DNA of 38,314 bases, from NCBI GenBank assembly GCA_009731375.1, contig BJOX01000273.1, positions 481,069 to 519,382 of the forward strand, given 5' to 3'. The position numbers and the translations under genes are program-made. The stretch comes from Paulinella micropora (lineage: Eukaryota > Cercozoa > Imbricatea > Euglyphida). A model generated the notes under the pieces. It had not been told where the DNA came from, did not search any database, and saw nothing but the letters and a program-made list of their open reading frames with translations. Shown in pieces: positions 10,584-22,691 of this stretch (position 1 is its first letter; each line of letters opens with the position of its first letter).

Positions 10584-10928
10584 CTACGGGTGTTTCACCT
10601 ATGTTTTGGGCTTTTGTTCTCGCTCTGTGTGAGTTGTTTAATATTGTCTATGCCGGATTGGAAGCCGTGGAATCTTTGATCGATGCAGTGGCTGGACTCC
10701 GTACCATGGGACAGGGTCATAGACCAGCATGCGGAATGGAAAATCAACCGCGCGGAATTCCTAAAGCTAAAGCACGGACGATACCCGAGACAAGAAATAG
10801 AACAGCGTCGGGAACTCGAAGAAGGACGGGACGATGGTACCGAGCAGGAAGAATGGGAAATCGATGAGGGCGCGACTGAGGAAGGCTATGCGCACGATGG
10901 CTACGAGCTGCGCGACGAGCTTGACTAG
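10580..10928 (+). pseudogene. extra copia 3' ORF with membrane segment
   Basis: It starts in the ATGA overlap with the RNase H stop. Residues about 8-26 are hydrophobic (MFWAFVLALCELFNIVYAG), a likely signal or membrane segment. The frame then changes between about 10683 and 10740: the second part (10683-10928) reads SVPWDRVIDQHAEWKINRA and then a highly charged, acidic tail (EQEEWEIDEG, YELRDELD) before TAG. It is not part of standard copia Pol. Some plant copia elements carry an additional ORF here (env-like in Sireviruses), but I see no sequence match to those. The joined product would be about 115 residues. Confidence 0.55.
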
Positions 10929-11187
10929 CCCCCAGGCCTCGCGGTGACCGGTGGGGGGGATTCTTGACTTTTCTGGCCTCGGGTGGGCGAAAAAGAATGA
11001 TAGTATTATTTTATCGCATACAGCCCGCTTCTCTTTCTTTTCACTTGTTTCCTCACACCCCTAACGTTTTTATATATATAGTTTTTAGTTACACTTGATA
11101 CCCCTTACGGGAAGCGCTTGCAAATTTTTCATTTGCTCCAGAACTATAAGACACTTATGACGGTAGTCGTGACATTGACAAACAACT
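10929..11187 (+). other. copia 3' untranslated region
   Basis: Lies between the extra ORF and the polypurine tract. It contains a GC-rich segment (CCCCCAGGCCTCGCGG) and a TATATATATAG stretch near 11072. No ORF of note. Confidence 0.6.
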
Positions 11188-11196
11188 AAGGGGGAG
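11188..11196 (+). other. polypurine tract
   Basis: AAGGGGGAG, four bases before the 3' LTR. It is the expected primer for plus-strand DNA synthesis. Confidence 0.75.
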
Positions 11197-11200
11197 CCTG

Positions 11201-11476
11201 CGTTGGTCATTACTATTTCAATTTAATTCACCGTTACTTAGGTAGTTGATTTGTCAATAGGCCGGACAGTCAATAATGCCAATGTTAACCGAAATGCGTA
11301 AGACCTATACCTAAGTTAGTCAGTCTGTGACGTGGCGGGAAGTCAAAGCGTCAGTTCTTTTATTATACGAGTTATTAAAGTGCGTTTCCATACTGCGTTG
11401 ATAGTCTTGCTAGGTAGCCGCAGGATAGACTCTGAAAGGAGTCGATAAAGGTTCCACGATGGATAGCTTCCCAAAG
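11201..11476 (+). repeat. 3' LTR of the copia element
   Basis: 276 bp copy of 3651-3924. Differences: A to C and C to T in the CTATAMCTAAGTTAGYCAG block, and GCAGG for CGG near 11420. It carries the gag start (ATGGATAGC at about 11459), which here runs into host sequence. It is followed by the second CTTTT (11477-11481). Confidence 0.92.
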
Positions 11477-11481
11477 CTTTT

Positions 11482-12575
11482 TTCAAAGGGCCCCATATCT
11501 GAAACTTTATTTCCTTTCACCGCTTTTTCCGGTCAACCATAATTGTTGATAGGTAAAATAGGCAACACACTGGGCTAGGTAAAGTGCCACCGTGATACTA
11601 GTACGCCGGCCCTTAACACTGCATATTTTACTTTCTTTTTCCAGACATGACATGAAGTCAAACTGCTACACTGTCGTGCTCGCACTTGAAATATTCTCGT
11701 TAGTTCTCAGAATTTTAAGTGGCATTGTTTCGCAAGGGACAAGTAGTCTGTCAAGCAAGTATGCTAAATTAGTAAACTGGAATTGACCATTCCAGCGTTT
11801 TCAAGTTTGGTACCTCAAGTTCAGGGCCCTGTTCTCGGAAGTATTTTGAGACTGATCAAATGCGGACAGCAGTGTGTGTATTCATTTCCGGCGGAATGCC
11901 GGTTCAACTTGGTAATTTCCTCGCAGGAGGCCCGGGTAGTCACGAGTCAAGACTTACATCATCATGCTTAAATAATATTGAATAACCGTCACGGGCCACT
12001 AATTGATTGAAGCATAATGTTGAATAGTCTGATTGAATAGTATCATAATATTGATTATTAATCAGTAATATACTGATACTCAGTAATTGAATAATATCGT
12101 TAAATAAGATTATATTATCATCAAAGTCCAGAAGCATGTAAATACCGTACCGGACGGGGGCCGAATTATTGCTCAGATGATGACTCATGATACTGTGTTA
12201 ATTTTCTTCGAGTCAAGTTTTTACATCTATTTTGAGTTCCGTTACTTCATTATGATCACAAGTTCCGTTTTACTATCAACTGCCACCGTGGCCGTCATAA
12301 CTTGATCAAGTTATGTTGATTAATATTGATTAAAATTGATGAAGTTCAACTTGAGTTGAGCTCAAGTTCAAACTTTATGTTGATTACTAGTAAGTGATAT
12401 TGATTCAGAATATTGATTTATCATAGTATTGGTCGGATTAACATCATAAGACGCCGGTATGAAGTTAACCGATTGCCTGGATTTGTATTGGCTGACTAAT
12501 ATTGATTTTTTTTGGCATACTCTTGATTAATATTGAACAATTTAATAATCATACGGTAATAATGGCATCAGTGCC
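11482..12575. repeat. AT-rich spacer with dispersed repeat, right copy
   Basis: 11482-11970 is unique sequence without a supported gene. 11970-12575 is AT-rich with many TATTGATT/AATATTGAATA words. 12140-12330 matches the left flank of the copia element (3425-3600) in diverged form. No RNA gene seen. Confidence 0.6.
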
Positions 12576-12580
12576 GAATT

Positions 12581-13604
12581 TACATACATACATGCATGCC
12601 CGCGCCATACATGCATCATTCACATACATACATACATCCATACATACAATATTACATACATACTAGTACATATATACATACATACATGCCTGCATACCTA
12701 CATACCTACATACCTACATACCGTATGATCATACATACATACATACATACATACAGTGGCATACACATACAGGCATGCATACATACGGTGACATACAACA
12801 TACATACATGCATACATGCATACATACATACACATACATACACATACATACATACACATACATACATAGACACACACACACACACATACACACACGCATA
12901 TATACCTACATACATACACACACACATACATACATACATGCATGCATGCATGCATGCATACATACATACATACATACATACATATAATATACATACATAC
13001 ATAGATACATACATGCATGCATGCATGCATGCATACATACATACATACATATATACATACATACATACATGCATGCATACATGCATACATACATGCATGC
13101 ATTCATACATACATACATACATACATACATACATACATACATACATACACATACATACACATACATACATACATACATACACATACATACATACATGCAT
13201 ACATGCATGCCTGCATGCATGTATGCATACATACATGCATGCATGCATACATGCATGCATGCATACATGCATGCATGCATACATGCATGCATGCATGCAT
13301 ACATACATGCATACATACATACATACATACACACACACACAAGACATACATACATACATGCATACATACATACATACATGCATACATATGCATGCATGCA
13401 TTACATACATACATACATACATGCATGCATGCATGCATTATATACATACATACATAAATGCATGCATGCATACATACATACATACATACAAGCATGCATG
13501 CATGCATGCATGGATGCATGCATACATACATGGACACATACATGTATACGTACATGTATACATACATACATGCAGACATACATGCAGACATACATACATA
13601 CATA
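12581..13604. repeat. CATA/CATG tetranucleotide array
   Basis: About 1 kb of CATACATA alternating with TGCATGCA blocks and a few CACA runs. The TGCA blocks are self-complementary and can form short hairpins. Long ORFs in every frame are repeat translations. Confidence 0.97.
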
Positions 13605-13608
13605 CTTC

Positions 13609-13742
13609 GGGGGGGAGGGGGGGGGGGGGGGGGGGGNNNNNNNNNNNNNNNNNNNNNNNNNNNNNNNNNNNNNNNNNNNNNNNNNNNNNNNNNNNNNNNN
13701 NNNNNNNNNNNNNNNNNGGGGGGGGGGGGGGGGGGGGGGGGG
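13609..13742. other. poly-G runs around an assembly gap
   Basis: G runs at both sides of an 81 bp run of N (13637-13717). The gap probably marks failure to sequence through the G tract. Confidence 0.9.
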
Positions 13743-13756
13743 AGGGCTCACTGACT

Positions 13757-14121
13757 TACATACATACATAGATACATGCATGCATGCATGCAGGCATACA
13801 TACATACATACATGCATACATACATACATACATACATACATACATACATACCTTCATATCTACATACCTACATACATACATAAATACATACATGCATACA
13901 TACATAGATACATGAGCACTATATACATACATACATACATACAGGCATACAGACAGACAGACATGCAGACAGACAGACATACGGACGTACATGCATATAT
14001 ACATACATACATACATACATACATACATACACACATGCATACACACGTACAGACATACAGACGTACAGACATACAGACATACATACATACAGACATACAC
14101 AGGCAGACGGACGGACGGACG

Positions 14122-14152
<31 letters not shown>

Positions 14153-14465
14153 GTACATACATACATATATACATACATATATACATACATACATACATAT
14201 ATACATGCATACAATATTACATATACATATACATACATACATACACACATACATACATACATGCACACTATATACATACATACATACATACATACATACA
14301 TAATGTACATACATGCATACATACATGCATGCATACATACATACTTACATATATACATACATACATGCATACATACATGCATATATATATATATACATAC
14401 ATACATACATACAGACATACATGTACATACATACATACATACACACATAAATACATACATACATA
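13757..14465. repeat. CATA/CATG/CAGA tetranucleotide array
   Basis: Continuation of the array after the gap, with CAGACATA variants (about 13945-14125) and ATATAT blocks. Confidence 0.96.
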
Positions 14466-14745
14466 TCATCATCGTCAACATCATGACCATCATCGGCATC
14501 AGCATCATTATTATTATCATCATCATCATCATCATCATCGGCATCATCAACATCATTATTATCATCATATCATCATCATCATCATCAGGGTCATCAAGAT
14601 GGTCATCATCGCCATCATCAGGGTCATCAAGATGGTCATCATCGCCATCACCATAGTACTCACCATCTCATCATCACCGTCACCACCAGCACCATCAAGC
14701 ACCACAACCACCACCATCACCATCACCATTCTCATCATGAACCAC
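14466..14745. repeat. CAT/CAC trinucleotide array
   Basis: ATC/CAT repeats with a duplicated longer unit around GGGTCATCAAGATGGTCATC (about 14587-14645). Confidence 0.93.
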
Positions 14746-15600
14746 CTCAGACCATGCCATGTATGGGCTGCGTGCGGTTGAAGGGCCGGGACAGCACAGC
14801 GCGTGCAAAGTCCCTGGAAGCCCGGCCAACCACATCAACACAGCCCATACAAGTAACACAAGCACAGGCGAGGCCGGCCTAGCGAGCTCACAACAGTACT
14901 CACAACCCCCCGCCAGCGCACAGCAAAACAAGCCCCACAGGCATCCAAACGAAGCGGCAGTGACTGCCACACTCGAGCAACCCTCCAACCAAAACAGCAC
15001 CTCCCCCTCACTCACTCGCACACACACAGCAGAAGCAGACCGACCCCCCAACAAGCCACAAGTCGACCAACACACAAGCTCACAGCTCCAACTCCAACAC
15101 AAGCACTTCAACAAACAAACGCACATACACAGCCCAGCTAAACCACACTCAAACACACTCAAACCCCAAAGCACCCCTCCCAAGTATTCGTTGTGACTGG
15201 CGCACCGGGTACCACACAGATCAGCCAACCCAAACTACGTCTCCGCGCAATTCCAAACCCACAACCCACAACCCAACCAAAGAGTGATTCGGCCGATTTA
15301 CAAGGCCGACGAAATACCAAATGCCGCACTGGCTTGGCAACTTTTCACCGCAAAACAATATTAATTTTTAGTACAAATACAGGGCGATCACGGCAAGAAG
15401 TTTTTATCCCCATCGTTAATGGTCAAAATTCGCGCAACAAAAGTGACGCGAAGCGTCACGGCGAGGCGCGAAGTGCACAGAACGAAAAGCGTTGGTGGCA
15501 CCAATGGAAAAAAGTGACTCAAAGCAGGCGCTGATCTTGCGCGCCGGTACCAGAAAAACTTGGCATGTCCCTGGCCGCAACTTTCTGCCAAATTGTTCAC
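14746..15600. other. unique CA-rich stretch upstream of the exon-rich gene
   Basis: Non-repetitive, with strong strand bias (A and C rich on +) up to about 15290. It is open on both strands (about 145 codons, Pro/Gln/Thr/His-rich on +; 177 codons, Cys/Leu/Gly-rich on -), but neither frame has a recognisable domain, so I do not call a gene. From about 15400 a GCG-rich segment (GACGCGAAGCGTCAC) leads into the promoter region. Confidence 0.5.
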
Positions 15601-15633
15601 AATCCGTAATCCTTGTTTGTCCTGATTAAGCTT

Positions 15634-15687
15634 GTTTACGTAAACATCCCACGTGTCAGTAGTACGTGTTTTGGAGTCATGAGTCAT
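15634..15687 (+). promoter_or_regulatory. candidate promoter sites
   Basis: Three palindromic sites lie 90-150 bases before the start codon at 15780: GTTTACGTAAAC (15634-15645), CACGTG (15650-15655, E-box/G-box type) and ATGAGTCAT (15679-15687, AP-1/Gcn4-type bZIP site). A CA-rich leader without ATG follows. No TATA box is evident. Function is inferred from motif class. Confidence 0.4.
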
Positions 15688-15779
15688 GTGATATTCGTTT
15701 CCCATTCAGAAACACAACCCAACTCCCAAACCACTAGTCCAACCACCAACCAACCCAACAAAAAACTGATACTGCCATT

Positions 15780-15845
15780 ATGAGTCTTGCAGCTTCAACC
15801 AGGAAGGAAGAACAAGATCTCTTCTTCGCACTCGCTGTCTCCCAG
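15780..15845 (+). CDS. exon 1, start codon and UIM-like motif
   Basis: ATG after a CA-rich leader; 22 codons including EEQDLFFALAVSQ, which fits the ubiquitin-interacting motif pattern (acidic cluster, then hydrophobic-x-x-Ala-Leu-x-x-Ser). The donor is CAG/GTTTTT, phase 0. The following intron shares sequence with the introns after exons 2 and 3. Confidence 0.6.
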
Positions 15846-16324
15846 GTTTTTCACAATTATGCAAACACATACTCGTCACAAACTCCCACTTCAGAATTCA
15901 GCTGAAATAAGCACTGTCGAGAAAGAAACTTCACTCGCTGGCTGCATGGTGGATTACCCTGTATCCTCGACCTAATACGAAATCGCATCTGATCTCAGAT
16001 TGCACGGACTCGCCTCGTGTAGTCTGAGGAAACAGTCCTGTTCCTGACCTCACACAGATTTTCCCATCCAGCTCGGAATGGCAATAGTAGGGCTACAACA
16101 TGCTATTTCATTTCTTGATGATCGAGAGTCTCCTGTCCTATCTGAGGAAACCTTGTGAAATCATTAGAAGAGATTCTATCATCCATGTTTTCTTACCAGC
16201 ACAGAAACTAGCGTAGTAGGGCTGAAGCTTGAAGAAAATGTCTACACAATAGTTTCAGTCTAGTTTCGTCGTACATATGTGCATGCCACTCTCTGCTTTA
16301 TTTCGATCTCTCTCTCTCGCTCGC

Positions 16325-16412
<88 letters not shown>

Positions 16413-17531
16413 NNNNNNNNNNNNNNNNNNNNNNNNNNNNNNNNNNNNNNNNNNNNNNNNNNNNNNNNNNNNNNNNNNNNNNNNNNNNNNNNNNNNNNNN
16501 NNNNNNNNNNNNNNNNNNNNNNNNNNNNNNNNNNNNNTCTCTCTTCTTCTTCTTCGCTTTTATTGAGAGAACAATTTTACAATCGGGCTCAGGGAACGTC
16601 CACGTGAAAACTATAGCTAGTAAGTTATACCTTTATCTAAGGTGGAAACCTAGTTATTCAGTTGATCGTATTAAAGGAAAATATTAAATTTGTATTTAGC
16701 GGCTCGGTGTGTATATATCTAGTATTAATATTATTAATATTAATATTTATGTTTAGATATATTCAGTAGTGATAATATTATAATATGATATGAATATATA
16801 TGTTATTGTAAAAGTGTCTCTCTCTCTCTCTCTCTCTCGTGTATGTATTGAAAATGTGTACATACAGATGTACATATCTGCATGTAGGAGCCTAAGTTGG
16901 CGCTCCAGATCGCTTCAGACCAGGCGAAGCGGCTACAAGAGCAAGAAACACCCAAACCCCACCGTAGCCTGAACCCCAGCTCCAAGGTATGCACAGTTAC
17001 TTACGCAACTCGTTGATATTCACCAATCACTTTTTATTTTCCTTCCAACATGGCTGAAAACACATCATCTTTTCCACACGCTAACAAATTTCCCAAAAGC
17101 CCGTCAGAGAGCCGTAGAATTCAGCTGAAAGAAAAAAAACTGGCGAGAAGGAAACAACAAATTTCAGTCGACTGGCTGCTTGGTGGGTATCCAGTCGACC
17201 TGACACGATACTGGCAATTCTTGCATTAGCATGCAGCAAAACAGAAATTGTTGTTCCATCTTATCTCAGCCAGGCTTTTGCACAGACTCGCCTCGGCTCG
17301 TCTGAGCAAACAGTCCTGACCTTCCTCAGATTTTCCCATCCAGCTCGGAACGGCAACAGTAGGAACACACATGCTACTTAAATTTCTTTGTGATCTCAGG
17401 ATAGTGAAAGTTCTAGAACCTTGTTATAGCAGATTTCTCATGCATGTTTTCTTACCAGCACAGAACTTAGGACTGAAGCTTAAGAAAATGTCTACGCAAT
17501 AGTTTCGTCATACATGGGTGCATGCTTTATT

Positions 17532-17585
<54 letters not shown>

Positions 17586-18284
17586 CTCGTGTTATGTATT
17601 GAAAATGTGTACATACAGATGTACATATCTGCATGTAGGCTAAGTTGGCGCTCCCGATCGCTTTAGACGAGGCTCTAGCGAAGCGGCGACAAGAGCAAGA
17701 AACACCCTCACCTCACCGCAGCCTGAATCCCAGCTTCGAGGTATGCACGTTACTTCCACAACTCGTTGATATTCACCAATCACTTTTTATTTTCCTTCCA
17801 ACATGGCTGAAAACACATAATCCTTTCCGCACACTAACAAATTTCCCAAAAGCCCGTCAGAGAGAAAGCCCGTCAGAGAGAAAGCCCGTCAGAGAGACTT
17901 CAGAATTCAGCCGCAGTGAAAGAAACAAAACTGTCGAGAAAGAAACAACAAATTTCAGTCGACTGGCTGCTTGGTGGGTATCCAGTCGACCTGACACGGT
18001 ACTGGCAATGCTTGCGTTAGCTTGCAGCAAAACAACAATTCGTTGTGACACAGTCAGGCCTTTGCACAGTGTCTATCTATCTATCTATCAATTCTATGTT
18101 TCTATCTATTCTATAGCTACCGGCCGAGTTGGTGGCACGAGGAGATCCATCTATCTATCTATCTATCTGTCTATCTATCTATCTATCTGACTCGCCTCGG
18201 CTCGTCTGAGCAAACAATTCTGTATGTATGTATGCATGTAATCTATGTATTTATGTATGTATGTGTGTGTGTGTATTTATTCAT

Positions 18285-18332
<48 letters not shown>

Positions 18333-19543
18333 TTTATTTATGTATCTATGTATGCGTGTGTGTATTTATGAGCTTATATGTATGCATGTAGGTAGGTAGG
18401 TAGGGTTTCCCCAATATCCAGCTCGGAATAGCAATTTGTAGGCTACAGTACATGAGAAGTTCCTATTTCTTAAGTACAACGAACAATGACTTCAAGCGCT
18501 TCGATCTCAGTCAATATTTGCATCTACAACCTGAATTATGGCTCATTAGAAAGCTCTGGATGAGAGCTTTCAAACGAGCCACTACACAAGCCCTCAAGAT
18601 CAGAACCGGCTGAGAACAAAGAGTTTGAAGTCATTGCTCATTGTGGTTCAGTACAAGGAACTTCTCATGCTATTTCATTTCACGGCGATCGACAGGCTTC
18701 CCGATAGGACTGTAAAAACTTTACAACCTCGTTGTGCCCGATTAGAATAGAGTCTACCATGCATGCTTTCTTACCAGCACAGAAACTAGGACTGGAGCTT
18801 GAAGAAATGTCTATGCAATAGTTTCGTCATACATGTGTACATGCCACTCTCTCTCTCTCTCTCATATTATATATATATGTATATGTATATGTACGTATAC
18901 TTACATATCTGCATGTAGGAGGCTAAGTTGGCGCGCCAGGTCGCTGAAGACCAGGCTCTGGCGGAGAGTCTACAAGAACAAGAAACACCCTTGGCGCACC
19001 AGATCGCGGAAGACCAGGCTCTAGCAGAGAGACTAGAAGAGCAAGAAGTACCCCACCTCACCCCGCAGCCTGAAGCAGAATCTGAGCTCACAATCTACTG
19101 CAAGCTTGCTGACCTCACGCAACTTGTTTGACCAGGGCCAGCAGGAGCAGGGGAACAAGCAGGACAACCAACAACTTCTTGAGTTCTCTGCGGATTTCAA
19201 ATTTTCGCGCAAGGATCTGCAGACGGTGGGGATCAAAGAACTAGACTCGTCTGGTATGTGTGTGTATCTATTTTTGTAAGTATTATACATATATGTATGT
19301 ATGTAGGTGCGCAGCGCAAAAAGGGCGGCACCAGCGAGGATTTTGATCGGCGCTCAGCCAAGAGCATCGGCTTGACATTTAACGAAGTACGTATGTATGC
19401 ATGTATGTATTTATGTTTGTATGATCTACGCTCAGCCAAGAGAATAGGCCTTGATCTTCAACCATTTATGTATTTATGTGTGCATATATGCATGTAATGT
19501 ATGTATGTACCTATCTGTCTATCTATAATGGATATATGTAATG

Positions 19544-19626
<83 letters not shown>

Positions 19627-20181
19627 TGGCGCTGAGCCAAGAGAATCGACTTGACCTTCAACAATGTATGTGCGTATGTATGCATGTCTGTATGTACGCA
19701 TGCATGTCTGCAATGTATGACTGTATGTTTGTATATTATGCATGTATGTTATGTATGTATGCGTGCGTATGTATGTTTGCAGGATGGCACAGTCGACCGC
19801 CGCTGCAAGGCCGTGAGAAGCGGTGAAATACACACAATCACATAAAAGCATTCACTGCCAATTACCTAGGTAATTACCCTTGATGTGGTTGGCTTCCCGG
19901 GGAAATTCCCTGAATTTCGGAATTTCCCCGGGAAGCTAACCACAACAAGGGTAATTACCTAGGTAATTGGCGGTGAATGCTTTTATGTGAATTTAACATA
20001 CTTATATTCATACGTACATCACACACATACATGCATACATACATACATTTCGTACATGCATACATAACATAACATAACATGCATGCACGCACGCACTTAG
20101 GTGAAGTGCTAGTAACACAGGACGGCGCTGTCGACAAGCGCAGCACAGCGGTCAAAACACAGTCATACATGCATACATTTA

Positions 20182-20212
<31 letters not shown>

Positions 20213-22142
20213 ATACACGTACATACAGACATACAGACATGCATACATACATACATTACCTACATATATTACCTACATGCATTTGATGCATACATACATA
20301 CATGCATGCATGCATAGGTATATACATACATACATACATGCATGCATGCATACATGCATAAACATACATATATAACATACATACAGACATACATGCACAC
20401 ATATACACATACCTACATACCTACAGACAGACAGACATACATACACACATACTTACATACATACATACTTACATACATACATACTTACATACACATACGT
20501 AGGTGAAGAATGGCACTCTCGTGTACGAGAAACATGCGTCACACATTGAGGTATGTAATGTATGTATGTATGTAATGTGTGTATGTAATGTAGATATGTA
20601 CGTATGTTAGTGATCACCGACGCTGTGCTGCAAGCCATGATGTGTTATGTATGTAATGCATGTATATATGTATGTATGTATGTATGTGATGTGATGTCTG
20701 TCTGTATGTGATATACGAATGCATGAATGTAACGTATAGTCCCATCGGAGCGCTCACGCTGTGCTGCAAGGTGCTTATGTAATGTACGTATATATGCGTG
20801 TATGCATGTATGTGATGTAAGTAATGTATGTATGTATCCTATCGGAGCATTGACGCTGTGCTGCCATAATGTATGTATGCATGCCATGCATGGATATATG
20901 CGTGTAGGTATGTATGCTATGTATATAATGTATGTATGTCTTTATGTAATGTATGTATGCGTGTGTATGTAGTCCTAGCATAACGTTAACGCCGTGCGGC
21001 AAGCCATTATGTATGCTTGTATGTACAAATGTGTGTATGTGTGTATATATGTAGTTTATGTATCAACGTAATGTATGTGTGTGTATGTGTTCCTTCTTCT
21101 CTTTCTTCTCCTTCTTCTCCTTCTTCTCCTTCTCCTTCTTCTCCTTTTCCTTCTCCTCCTTCTCCTTCTTCTTCTCCTTCTCCTTCTTCTGTTTCTTCTG
21201 TGCATGTAGTCCTATGAGAGCACCAACGCCGTGCTGCAGGCTATGGGCACCAAGGTGGGTCGCTCTTGTTGTTGAGAAGTTCCTATTTCTTAAGTACAAC
21301 GAACAATGACTCCAAGCGCTTCGATCTCAGTCAATATTTGCATCTACAACCTGTGTTATGGCTCATTAGAAGGCTCTTGATGAGAGCTTTCAAATGAGCC
21401 ACTACACAAGCCCTCAAGATCAGAACCGGCTGAGAACAAAGAGTTTGAAGTCATTGCTCATTGTGGTTAGGTACAAGGAACTTCTCTTGTTGTCCTGTAC
21501 ATGTGTGTATGTACCTTATTGTCGTTGTTGTCATTATTATGTTCATGCAACATATATTGTTGTTGTTGCTGTTGTCGTTGTCGTTGTTGTTATCGTTGTC
21601 GTTGTTGCTGTCGTTGCCGTTGTTGTTGTTGTTGTCCTGTTGCTATTTTTATACATACATACATACGTACATACATACATACATACATAGATACATACAT
21701 ACATACATACATACATACAAACATACATACATGCATGCGTACGTACATACGTACATACGCACGTACATACATATATAAATTACATATATGAGTTGCACAT
21801 CACACGCAGGCTTTAATTGCTACATGGAATTTGGTGTCTTGTACAAGCTAGGATGTACCTGTAGGTGCTTTGGTAACATATGAAGTCTGATACTGGGTTT
21901 ACTGTCATGCGCATGCAATAGAACGACAGACATACATGCATAACATGCAAGATGCGTACATACATTCACTACAACGACCGGCATACACGCGTATATCTGT
22001 ACATTCCTGGTAAATCTACTGTGTATGTGTGTGTGTGTGCTACAAAAAAAACGTGTTTGAAGCTACTTGCAAGCAGTGTTGGTGGGGAACCGTATACGTG
22101 CGTGTGTGTGTTTGCTTGTAATGTATATGTGTGTATATTGTT

Positions 22143-22179
<37 letters not shown>

Positions 22180-22639
22180 GTGTGTTGGCTTGTATGTGTA
22201 TGTGTGCGTGTGTGTACATGTGTTTGACTTCGGCCAAGACTAAACGCTTGGTGGGGGACATTAGTCACAGATATGAGAAGATCCTAGTTCTTAACTACCG
22301 TGAGCTATGACTTCAAGTGCTTCGATCTCAGCCAATACTGGTTGCTGTCGCTTGTGCAGTGGCTCATTTGAAAGCCCTCGTCAAGAGCTTACTAATGAGC
22401 TCAGATACAGATTCTGGACACCAGTATTGACTGAGAACGAAGCGCTTGAAGTCATTGCTCATTGCACTTAAGAACTAGGATCTTTATAACATATAGAAAT
22501 TTATTGAAAGTGGTGGGTATGTGTACGTGCTTAGCTGACTAAGGAACAGGTTGAGAAGTTAGCTGGTCATATCAACGACCCAGACAACTTGGTATGTATA
22601 TATACATACATACATACATACATACAAATATATATATAT

Positions 22640-22691
<52 letters not shown>

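Larger units (their letters stand above)
3646..11481 (+). mobile_element. Ty1/copia LTR retrotransposon, complete length, defective
   Basis: Two direct repeats (3651-3924 and 11201-11476) bound the element, and each outer edge abuts CTTTT (3646-3650 and 11477-11481), a 5 bp target duplication as made by copia integrases. The inner order is gag, zinc knuckle, protease, integrase, reverse transcriptase, RNase H; integrase before reverse transcriptase is diagnostic of Ty1/copia. There is a polypurine tract before the 3' LTR and a primer site right after the 5' LTR. The LTRs differ by about three substitutions and one 2 bp indel, so insertion looks recent. The coding region nevertheless has several frameshifts, in-frame stops, a mutated reverse-transcriptase active site and an inverted protease segment, so this copy cannot be autonomous as assembled. 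Confidence 0.95.

Noticed and set aside
12596-14781. ORFs of 390-586 codons across the CATA/CATG arrays and the gap
   Set aside because: Pure repeat translation, crossing N; no unique sequence.
14695-15228. 145-codon + ORF and 177-codon - ORF in CA-rich DNA
   Set aside because: Both strands are open because of skewed base composition; no domain, no ordered start context, low-complexity residues.
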